From: Kappaphycus alvarezii
Taxonomy: Eukaryota > Rhodophyta > Florideophyceae > Gigartinales > Solieriaceae
Assembly (NCBI GenBank): GCA_002205965.3
Contig: NADL03000517.1
Coordinates: forward strand, 1,302,001 to 1,366,000
Direction: 5' to 3'
Length of the DNA: 64,000 nucleotides
Shown here: piece by piece, positions 54,530-64,000 of the stretch
How the letters are laid out: every line of letters begins with the position of its first letter
How positions within the stretch are numbered: position 1 is the stretch's first letter
Notes under the pieces: generated by a model
The model's input: the letters and a program-made list of their open reading frames with translations, nothing else
Databases searched by the model: none
What the model was told of the DNA's origin: nothing
Translations under genes and position numbers: made by a program

Positions 54530-55060
54530 ATCATTCAACCCGCGCCCCTGCCCACTGAACAACAGGTCCACCCCATAGCCTGCGACCTTACCTTTGTCTC
54601 TCCGTTCAAACAAGCCGTGCGCACAAGGGCCACACAAATGGCCAGCGGCGCCGCCGACATTGCCCACCGAGATAAAGTCAAAGACATGGAGCGCAAACTG
54701 GTACGCCGGATCCCGCCCCCTTCGCACATCACCCTACAAGAGCCAAACCTTAAGTTTAAGCGCTGGCTTTCGATTCTTTGGGTGCCCCACCCCCTGCAGT
54801 TATACTGTTACTAGGAGACTTCATCCCGCGCATCACAGAGAAGTTTAACACAACCACAGGAGTGATTCGCAGACGTCTTTATCAGCACATAACTTGCATA
54901 CTGTGGTCTTTTGTTGAAATAGCCATTCTATCGAGAGCCCCACTGCACGTGCCTGACGAGGAACATCCTGTTGGTTCTTAGCCGAATAGTCAGACCTGCA
55001 GTGTACACGATAGATACTCAATGAAGTAAAGTTTCTTCACTAACCGCACGAATTTTGACA
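54530..55060 (+). pseudogene. Truncated 3' end of an RLE non-LTR retrotransposon, copy B
   Basis: It reads IACDLTFVSPFKQAVRTRAT, the DVTVSSPFQES block of the endonuclease in the 15.7-kb fragment, then IAHRDKVKDMERKL. After a frame change it reads FGAPPPAVILLL, TTGVIRRRLYQHITCIL, WSFVEIAILSRAPLHV and a TAG at about 54979-54981. The 15.7-kb copy has LGTPSLETSKVI, TGGVKTRLYQKLSYSI and CRAPQHAE at the same places. The 3' tail up to about 55050 is shared with copy A. Both lie in copia-2, upstream of its G-tract. Confidence 0.7.
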
Positions 55061-55072
55061 AAGGGGGGGGTC
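55059..55072 (+). other. copia-2 polypurine tract
   Basis: AAAGGGGGGGG followed by TC lies directly before the TGTCGC start of the 3' LTR. Confidence 0.55.
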
Positions 55073-55250
55073 TGTCGCATTACAGTAATTTCATTGTCGT
55101 GACTTACTATAAGAATTGTTACAGTAGGCCTCCATGCTGCTTAAATATCCCGCGCAGCCTCGCTTCCTCCTGTCCCTCCTTCCGAAGAAGACATAAAAGA
55201 GAACCATCCGCTGCGTAGACAACACAAGTCCGTAGCCCTGCTGAAGTTTA
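55073..55250 (+). repeat. copia-2 3' LTR (partial)
   Basis: It starts TGTCGCATTACAG and is similar to 33753 onward to about GTCCGTAGCCCTGCTG. The right edge is undefined. ATGAG occurs both before the left LTR (33748-33752) and at 55311-55315, but the sequence before the latter does not end in CA, so I do not claim it as the target duplication. Confidence 0.55.
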
Positions 55251-56764
55251 AAAATGAATTACGATAAGAGAATGACATAATATCAGACAAGGAATCATAC
55301 AATGCAATAAATGAGATGTAAATATCCCAATGGAGTCACTGAAGTCTAGTAAAACGAGAAGACTATTGGAAATAATTATTATTTCAAATAAAACTCAACG
55401 ATCACCATGCATCATTCAAACATGGTTCACTATGCCCCCTGTCTGGGCCTCAAGACACACATTGACTCCCGGTGTTTTTATGTATTAGTAAAACATTTTA
55501 CATCGTGTGATTCTTTGGTCCTATTACGATTTCATCAAAAAATACTAATGATGGTCAAATGGTTGTCCATCTTCGAATTACGAGGGTCTAAAATTAATCT
55601 TACTCAAGTGCCTTCTTTTCTCGCGATAAGCGACCTCTCCAGCACGTCGCTTATTGTGCGTCTCAGTTCCGATTGAATACAATCTATTTCTCACTGAAGT
55701 GAACATCTGGGCGTCTTCAGTCCTCAATACCTGGTATCTTACGTGTAGGGTTCTTCCGCGTAGAACAAAGCTTAAATAATGCATCATGGCGGACCTCCCT
55801 CCACTTCTAGCTCCCCTTCACAGCCCCCCAAAGGATGTAGAGCTTTCCGAATCAGTTCTTCAAAATTATGCGATCGGATGGGATTTTTATGTTCCTTCCA
55901 AAGTCTTCACCAAATACAAAACCATGCTTGGGAGTCTGCAGCCGCTGAAGGAAAGGTCATACTGAGTTCGAAGCAATTGGGCTGAAAAAAGGTCATGTCT
56001 GCAGCCCAGGAAGTTTTTTTAATACTGTTATTGAATTATCTGGCCTGATTCAGGTGGTGGGTGGGAGCTGAGAGAGAGAGTTTGGTTAAGGGGTGGTGGG
56101 TAGGTAGAGGTGCCGCAGGAGGCACGAATGATACAGCAGTCTTAAATAGAGGGGCAGCGTGAAGTGTTGCATTGACGTGGGGAGGAGCGCCTGAGGACGT
56201 CTATGTACCATGAAAATCTTGCAATAGAAGCTTTTGGGGCTTACCATGAGTATTGTAGCCTCTAAACTTGGAAATGACGAGCACAATTTTCAAATAGTGT
56301 GCGCTATTGTAAAAGGCGGGTTTTTATATTTTTATTCGCTGTCTTTTGAATTTGGAACAGTTTTGTCATTGGTGTACAGAAATAATAAAAGAATTGAGAA
56401 ATATTTATTGAATTACAGTAATTTTTAAAAAAGCTTCTGTTTCTATCAAATCATATGGATATTTACATTTGCGCTACAATAATATTATGATGTCTGCAGA
56501 ATTTGGTTTTTTGTTTAATCTATGATAGAGAGGCCTACTGATCAACTATTTACTGTAATTATATGTTTTTAGAGAGAGAAACGGCATCTTTTTGCCATTG
56601 GAAGGCAATATTTTGTGGTGCTTGTATTCTAAATTTGCCTAATTTCGTACTGTATGTGCGCAGCTTTCAGTGACTCAGCATGACTGGATTTTACTGAACA
56701 GAAAACTCTTTAGATCCCAAAATGCAGAGGCTTGGTGCTTCCCTCGACGGTCGGCTGCAAATTA
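55251..56764. other. Spacer with no clear gene
   Basis: AT-rich. A 69-codon ATG frame on the - strand (55787-55578) is Arg-rich with no motif. A T/C-rich area lies at 55780-55850 and a GGGTGGTGGG-like tract at 56055-56100. It could be the truncated remainder of the element whose gag lies next. Confidence 0.4.
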
Positions 56765-58090
56765 TCAAGAGTCTAATATCTTCCTGTCCCCGTTGTGAGT
56801 GTTATTTTTCTTGAATCGTTTGCTACTTGATTTGTCATTGAACGTGACTATCTTCCCTCTGTTTTCATCTGGTGCATGACGTTTGAAGGGGCCATTGGAA
56901 CTCTTCTGTCCCCGTCGTACAAAATCATTCCCTTCTCTCCCAGGGCACTCTATATCTCCGGCCCAATGACCTTTAAGTCCGCATGCCATACATTTGGAAT
57001 TCTTCTTTCGGCCTGTACCCGGAGATATGTATCGAGGAGAAGGAGGAAGAATATGCTTCATGCCAATATGGCCTCCATGAAACCCTGTTTTAGTCATTAA
57101 TGATCCCACCGCCTTCGGCTGTATATAACGGTCGGCTGAGTCAACAAAATTGCAGCCGCGAGATACGGGGTCATTATTCTATTTAGAACCACTCCGGATG
57201 TATTTCAAAGCTTCTACTGCTTCCTCAAGACTGACACTGCAGGGGTTTCTTTTATCCCCATTAAAACGATCATGTCTGCTTTTGATAGCAGATATTAGGT
57301 CATATAGTTTAGCAGTTTTTGTCACAGCTTCACTTACATACCTTTCAGCTCCTTCAATCTCCACAACCTTTTCTAGCGCTTCTTTGACTGATTCACAGCA
57401 GTCTCTGATACCCTCATATGTGCACAAGGATACATTGTAGGTAGTCAGTACCCTGCTAGTTGTTTTCTCGGCCTTAGACACCAGGATGCTGACTATATTA
57501 TTGAAAAGTGAGTCGTCCAACTCGGCGTTCTCTAGCAGAACCATAGCGAATGTCTGATTATCGTTGTTCATCTCGTGATAGTTGCATTGGTTGAGATAGC
57601 TCTTCGCCAGTCCCAGAAATAGGTCAGCAAATGAACCATACGTTTCTCCTTTTCGGCGTCTGCAGTTATACACTGATTTACTCATTGATACAAGTCTCCT
57701 CACATTATCTGTTGGGGAATATTTTGCGACTAGATTCAGGATGAGGTCAATGCAGTGCTTTTGTTCTGCATCGGTGAATTGCTGCCCATCTTCTTTACAG
57801 GAGGTCATCTGGCCAGACTCCTCCGCGAATTCGATTACCTTGCGAAATGTTTTATCCATGGCAGTTAGAAGAGCGTAACCAAAACCGCACGCGATTCCTT
57901 TCGCACGATTGTCTCCACCGTTTGCGAACGTATTGATTCGGCGAACCCACATTCTGACATCCCTCCTATATTGATATTTGTCGGTCTTAGTAGTCAACCT
58001 CGGAGCATCGAATATGTTGCTTGGATTCTCAGGACCATCTGGGCCCATAACTGATACATTCATCTGGTTTCCACCAATGTGGTACCTCAT
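56765..58090 (-). pseudogene. Gag-only LTR-retrotransposon remnant with one in-frame stop
   Basis: One frame from an ATG at 58090 to 56765, broken only by a TAG at 57181-57179. The first part (about 300 codons) is a helical capsid: DKYQYRRDVRMWVRRINTFA, LILNLVAKYSPTDNVRRLVS, YNCRRRKGETYGSFADLFLG and FAMVLLENAELDDSLFN, a Ty1/copia-type gag pattern. Past the stop, the frame reads SADRYIQPKAVGSLMTKTGF, then CMACGLKGHWAGDIEC (CX2CX4HX5C) and a basic tail. No protease, integrase or RT follows on either side. It is better preserved than copia-1 gag and of another lineage. It could be a truncated element, a readthrough design or a retained gag gene. Confidence 0.7.
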
Positions 58091-58139
58091 ACACAGAATG
58101 ATCCTAATCTCTACAAGAACACAATGCAGGCACAAAAAC

Positions 58140-61100
58140 CGATGCCCGGGTTAGCTCCCTATGCTCCTTTATTTCATCATGAGGTGCTGCTTAAGTAGAC
58201 TTTGGATATGCTCATTTCATGCAGCTTGTTTTGCTAAGCGCCCATTTGCAAAAGCTTGTAATTCGAAGTAATATCCATCTGCTTACAGTCACTGACTGTG
58301 TTAATGGGGGTGCTGAAGGATGACCAAAATTTCGAGTATATGTCGATGGGGTTGGATAGAGTGTCAATGCACTTTTCACGACACGGTAACCCGTGGAATT
58401 AACTTACGTTTTTTCGTCTTGGTCAGTGCGAAAAGACCACCATCAGCATGGTTAAGATTTCAAATTGCTGGTTACGAAATGGATGCACAACACCTTGATT
58501 ACTGTTCGAGGGCTGGTCTGCCCGGAAGTATATAAATGATATCCTTGGTGAGTTAAAGTAGAACTATACGTACGAATATAGTTATTCCACTGCGTTTTAG
58601 CCAAGGTGAGCGACAGGTCACTCAGAGTCAGGTCGGCAGGGAACGGTGAGTGCTGAGGGGTGCATCGAAACTATCGAAACACCACCTAGAAAAACGGATT
58701 ATTACGCAAGGAGCCACTTCACAAAAATTTATTGAAGTCAAAGCTTTGGCTTGTAGAAGTTAAAATTGGCGTCTTCTTGTGGGATTTTTGCCTGGAACTG
58801 GTAAAAACTGAACAGTGTGCGCGGGTGCCCACATGAACGACCAACTAAAGCTTGAGGACAATTAAGGCAATAGTATGGGTTGGATTTGGTGGTGGAGACC
58901 TGCAGAGTGAGAGTTTTTGAGCCAGGCGGTTGAGGTAGTTGTTCTGAGATATCCTTTCCTGCCTTCACTGAGCGACAGTGACGGTACTTTATATTGAGGA
59001 GAATAAGAAAATCATGCTGAGTTTCTGGGAATTTCTAAGCAGTTACTTATATATGCTAATGATTAGAGTGGTTCGATTAGTACATGGTAGAATGACATTG
59101 GCTATTTTGTCGAAAAATGCACGTAAAGAAAAATTCTAAATTTAAAAGAATTCCCCTTCGATTAAATTTTATTCACTAGAGATTCTACTTTAGTTTATAT
59201 CAGCGCAAGCTACATAATATTTTCGTAAAATGTCCATTATATGCGTAAGGATAATTATACTTATCCTATCAATTAAATATCAGCCTATAGTAGATCTCGA
59301 GTTGTATCTGACGAAATAGGCAAGTTTTCCATTGGTTATCAGATTCGTGCTCAGGAAGATCTAAGAAACCCTATCGATGTTCATTTGTAAAAATTCGAAA
59401 ACTTACGGAGCAACCACAACACTTTCGACTCTTTTTTATCAATATCGGTAAATAAATACTTGAAATTTAATCAGACGAAAACATAATTTTTTGCGAGGCA
59501 GAATACATCCGAAAGAACTCAATTAGTCGCTTATTCCAATGCGGAAGTGTTCTTTGAGTCACTGTGCATCTCAGAACCAAATAATTCACAAGATAGACCT
59601 ATTGACACGCAATCAGGAAGAGGGGGACCCGAGAAGTTGGAAATAGACGAGAATCTATATTTGATAGGGACGGAAGTCAGAATTTGGAAGAAGGAAGGGA
59701 GCGTGAAACACGAGGAGCGTCCGGTACAGGACTAAAGTTTGATCAATGAATGACAGTAGATACTTGGACGTATTAAGGGCAAGTAGTTTCCAGATTAAGT
59801 TCTAAAAAGACGGGCGATAAATTGGTGCCAAAACATTTGTGTCAAAGATGAACTTGTAATTCATCGTAAGGGAAATTGATCCGACTTGGTGTTGATTTAT
59901 AGTGCTCTTGATCAATGATTTGCTAAATCAGCTCTCTGAGTAGTCAAAGCAGCATTCAGGAGTTAATATTCATGATGAAGTAGTGTTTCTGTCCGACATT
60001 TGTAGGTATCGGACCTCTATCGCTATGTTCGAATTTATTTTTTGTCACACAACATCTATTTAAACTTTGAAAAGTAATTAAGACCATGTGTTAGAATTTC
60101 CACGTTGTTTCACCCATTCCTAAGGTGAGGTATTCTACTTAAAATGTTCCAGGTTGCTCCTCTGCTAAGGGTGGACGGGAGTAGAGGATAAATTGGAATA
60201 GGAAAGATCAAACCAGAATTCTTTCAGAGTTCGGGAATCTTGTGTTTCTGGGGAATTTAATCTTCACCCCAAAACATTTACTGAAAACGCTAGACGATGA
60301 TCTATTTCGAACTCGTTCTCCTTTTAATCGGATGACAAATGTGAAGGACGACAAGATCCGAAAAAAACTGTATTCTCAGAGGATAACATTGCAGATGAAT
60401 CACTTCTACTGGTACTGACGCTTGAATCCACCAAATAAGGAAAGTCTAATTTGGATTCCATAAAATAATGGTGCTGGCGTTGATAGATAATAACGGGTAG
60501 GAATAGCTAAATAGATTCAATTTTTACTGTATACGGGGGAAATTGCAACAACTTATTTAAAGGATTGATCAATTAATTCGGTGTTAGCTCATTTTTCGTA
60601 ATACTTGACCGTTTTTGCGTTTATCCGTTTTTGGCGACGTCTTACATAAAAATGGGTTGTTTTGATTATATAGAGGATACTTTCAGTTGAGAATCAACTC
60701 CTAGCGTATTATACGGATAGAACTAAACTTTTGAGCACTGTTGCATTGAGTGCGGAACTTTAGATACAGAAATAAGAGAAGTTGTGTCATTTGTGTAAAT
60801 AAAGATGCGTATGGCAACCAATTTGTTGAGATACATTTTGTTCTTATAATCAGTACAACCCCTATTTTGTTAAAGAGGAAATGTTAAAGCCCCTATCTTT
60901 TCCAGGGATGGGATGATAAATTAAAATAATAAATCCCAAAAGGGCATATGGCCCAATTTCTACAGCATTTACCTGTGACTGGTTTTTCATTTTCGATTTA
61001 AGTTTATTCAGTGGATTATAGTTTGATTTACGTATTCATTAAGAAGCTCTTTGACGAGACAAAATATTATCACGATGCATTGTCGAGGACTTGGTCCTAG

Positions 61101-64000
61101 GTTCTAGCATGGACACAACGGGAAGGAAAGGAAGTGACACAGTTTATAGTTTGCGCTATTCGAAAGATTTCGAAGCGTAGATGGTGCGATGCAGCAAAGA
61201 TCTACACTTCGACGCTCAACATGAACTTTAAATGGAAAAACGTTTTTTCTCAGTCAATAAAAGGTTGTTATCAACGCTCCTTTTGCTTACGGGATACATA
61301 TAAGAAAGAATTTGCGGGGGAGGTGTGTACTTTTCCATTCCTTTGATAACTATCGGAATGTACTGAAAAATTACTGGCGACTGCTGACTTTTCGTACGAA
61401 TAATCTCATGAACTGCTTATAAATAAAATGAATCTAGACACGATTGCCCTAATGAATTGCTCATGACACAAGACAATGAAATATAGAGAAACTGTATCAA
61501 GATAAACGGAAGAAAGACTGGTGTGGTCAGCTTTCGGTATTGAACTCAACTGTCTAAATGTCTTTAACTAGAAGGTAAATCTCGTTTGGCTCCTCTCTGT
61601 TCAAATTAATTCACGTAAAATACTAGTTAAAGTATTAAAATGTGAATCATGCGGACTGGAGATGGAAGTTAACGTGTTAATATGTCATAAATACCCTCCA
61701 GATTTCTTCAAAGGACCAGAGTAAATTTAAAGGAGTTATTGGGATCTATGTAACTTTGAAATAGCACTTTCAGAAGGCATATTCCTATTCCATAACTCAA
61801 AGTAAACTCCAGGATCATTTGTTGGAATGAATTTAATAGAAACCAGTCACTCGGTGCAAGAAGTTCATCAGCGATATTATTAAGGTTGGAGATTGCGGCA
61901 GGGATTTATATTTAATCAAACTAGCGATCAAAGGTATCGAAATATGACACTTGTATGCTACCATCTAGAAGAAGGGCATATTCTTTTGAATTCGAAGGGG
62001 AAATACGGTCCTCAATCATTTTTAAGACACATTAGTGGCCTCCAAGATCATTATTCGCAAAAACATCTCTTGCAAGTGCAGAAGGAGTTTTAAGGTTCTC
62101 CTACAGTAAATAATTACAAGTAACTTTTTTCTCATTTTTTAACGGTTATTGTATAATTGTTGCGATCCTGACGTTTTTGACGCTTTTTTGGTGCATATAA
62201 TACTTGACCCTTAAGGACTTGTTCATCCTGAACTGTTGAGACGATGATACTAAAACTTCAGGCAACGGTATAAATTGATCTCTTTTGTAATTAACTAGAG
62301 CAATTAGTATAAAAATCGCTCTACAGAATGACAAAAGCTCCTCGTCATTGACTTTATCTGACCAACCACCCCAGCACCATCTTCAAGAATTCCTCGGTGG
62401 ATAAGAACTAAATGTGAAATTTTAGAATTTCCGAAGCTCCATGGGACCATAACTGTAAGCTTTTTCTGAGATCTTTCCCAGGAGTCATTTAACTTGGAAA
62501 GTAAAGTGTATCTATCTATGACAGCACTCCCCAAACTCCAAAAAATGAAAGATTCTAAGTTAGTTCCGGAGAATAACTGGTGTGTAGAGGGAAGTTTGCT
62601 GACAAGAGATTGATTGGAGCCCCTTGTTGAAGATTTGGTCATTGAATACTTTTGAAATTGTTGTACTCATTTTTGAGAGTCTCTAAAAACGCTGGGAACC
62701 TGGCTCCACTGGAAGACGTCAATATTGGTCTTTTTGGCAATGTTACAATTATGTAGCCATATTCAACCCGTTTCACTGTAGAAAGGATTCGCAAAGTCCC
62801 TTTGTAAATCCATTTCAAAGCTAAAAACTTCCATCCATCGTCTTTAGGAGCCCTATTAAACCATGGATCAAAAAGGAGAACCAACCAAGACCCTCAATTC
62901 TCTGACCAGTACCACTGAGACCGGAGTATTACGGTTCAGTTGTCCAGTTTTAGTCTATTTAGTGTATTGATGCCTAGTGCTGCTCGGGATCACTCTAGCT
63001 AGACTACCTGGCGTTTGTACAGAGTAAACTTCGCTATTCGTGTCCCCAGTAGGTACAGTGACCGGCGTATTCACACTTTGCTAACCCTTTGGCGCGCTCC
63101 CGAAGTAAGATCTCCTGCCATTCCTATCTATATCAGCCCCTTTCCTCTACTCTTTTTCCTCCGCTTTACCCGGTCAAGTGAAACTTCTGGAGGATCTTGA
63201 ATGTGAGGTGTTAAGCGCAAAGTAAATAGATGTTTGAACTGTTTCTTGATGGTTCTGGTAAAGAGGCGGGAGATTTAGACCAGTGTTGATACATAAAAAG
63301 TACTCGACGACAGCAGAGGTGAGTTGTAAGCAAACAGTACTGAATTCAGGGTATTCTGGAAAAAGAGACCCTATAGGTATCAAACTACAAGGTTCTGAAG
63401 GTTCGTGTAGCAAACATCAATGGTGCTGACAGCACTAAACATCATAGCAATGTTCCATTGGTCCAACTGGAAAGAATGCGTAAAGTAATCTCTGATTGGT
63501 GAGATGGGCAATTTTGTAAGAACCACGCAAGATAGCCACGATAGCTTCATTTAATTGGCTTGGCACAAATTCGTATGATCTTGTGTTCTAAACTGGTGTC
63601 CAGGTACAGTGAACAAGTTTCACTGATGTGTTGTTACAGTGTAAATCCTCGGTAACGGTTACTGGTGGGTTACTGCCAGGTGATTTAAAGTGATTTGGTT
63701 TCTGAACATAATCGTTACATTAAGGCATCCTCCTAAGCCTATTAGACGCGACCTACCGTCTCTCTACCCTTCTAAATCAGTAACTCTCTAGCCCCGCATA
63801 CACTGGTCTCCCGAAAAAGCTTAGCTTCTAAAAATCTCACTGGTGAATGAACCCTCACAGGGTCATTCTACTACAGTATGTAAGAAAATAATCAACACCA
63901 ACATAATGTGATCCATCTGGATTTCCCTGTCCTTCATTCCCTGTCCTTCATGAGCTGTTATTCTTTAAATCAATGAACTTTCATGTATGCGCTAGTATCT
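58140..64000. other. AT-rich region with no recognised gene
   Basis: Open frames are short and motif-free. A - strand frame at 58968-58738 has two Cys pairs (YYCLNCPQAL, GRSCGHP) but no ATG. Two abutting - strand frames (62884-62639 and 62642-62304) look slightly coding-like but match nothing that I know. They may be remains of another element. No tRNA or rRNA gene is seen. Confidence 0.45.

Larger units (their letters stand above)
33753..55250 (+). mobile_element. copia-2: Ty1/copia element split by a nested gypsy element
   Basis: Left part: LTR-like sequence from 33753 and gag (about 34320-35800). Right part, after the gypsy element (35964-49540): protease end, integrase, RT and RNase H (to 52793), antisense region, RLE fragments, G-tract and LTR-like sequence from 55073. 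Order and strand agree on both sides of the insert. The gag and integrase pieces match copia-1, so both are one family. The LTR starts (TGTCCCGATGCAG and TGTCGCATTACAG) share about 150 bp of similarity, including TTGTCGTGACTTACT and CCTCGCTTC. The right ends of the LTRs are uncertain. All domains are broken. Confidence 0.75.

Noticed and set aside
55311-55315. ATGAG as target duplication of copia-2 (pairs with 33748-33752)
   Set aside because: The sequence before it ends AATAA rather than CA, and the two LTRs do not align that far. A 5-bp match is easily chance.
58738-58968. Cys-pair frame on the - strand as a zinc-finger gene
   Set aside because: It has two Cys pairs but no full known finger pattern, no ATG and no neighbouring coding sequence.
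1-64000. CRISPR array, tRNA or rRNA genes, bacterial operons
   Set aside because: No regularly spaced short repeats, no cloverleaf with A/B boxes that I could support, no conserved rRNA segments. Gene style is eukaryotic.

Overview
This is nuclear DNA from a eukaryote, and almost all of it is a graveyard of transposable elements. There is no operon structure, no Shine-Dalgarno-led gene array and no CRISPR. I recognise only two convincing host genes: an intron-free multi-homeodomain gene (26302-27921, +) and, facing it tail to tail, an intron-free gene whose N-terminus looks like a plastid transit peptide (28523-29449, -). Compact intronless host genes, a probable plastid-targeted protein and islands of LTR retrotransposons suggest an alga, most likely a florideophyte red alga of the Chondrus type. 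That identification is inference, not proof.

Layout. 1-1.6 kb: non-coding. About 1.6-9.06 kb: a decayed Ty1/copia element on the - strand (copia-1: gag, protease, integrase, RT, RNase H, both LTRs). 9.6-10.2 kb: a relic Tc1/mariner transposase. 11.6-15.5 kb: a DDE-transposase-like element whose reading frame also contains a YqaJ/lambda-exonuclease-like nuclease. 15.4-16.65 kb: the 3' part of a non-LTR retrotransposon with a restriction-enzyme-like endonuclease (RLE). 16.7-25.9 kb: gene-poor DNA rich in TACTGTAC-type motifs. 25.9-29.5 kb: the two host genes. 30.3-32.4 kb: a GC-rich, decayed non-LTR reverse transcriptase. 33.75 to about 55.25 kb: a second Ty1/copia element (copia-2, +) split by a 13.6-kb Ty3/gypsy chromovirus-like element (35964-49540, -). 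The gypsy element has 777-778 bp LTRs about 98% identical by eye, TG...CA ends and a perfect 5-bp target duplication. Tandem truncated 3' ends of an RLE retrotransposon lie in the copia-2 tail. 56.8-58.1 kb: a gag-only remnant. 58.2-64 kb: AT-rich DNA with no recognisable gene.

How the parts fit. All three multi-domain LTR elements carry an extra open region downstream of pol, on the opposite strand and convergent with it. In the gypsy element it is a coding-like stretch of about 850 codons ending in a coiled coil. In the two copia elements the C-terminal parts of the antisense regions resemble each other and stop within tens of bases of the RNase H stop. This repeated architecture is the most interesting signal in the window. 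The second is the transposase frame in which a YqaJ-type nuclease lies between the putative second and third catalytic acids of a DDE fold. The third is a host homeodomain protein with two homeodomains that have His where Asn-51 normally stands, and a third, degenerate one.
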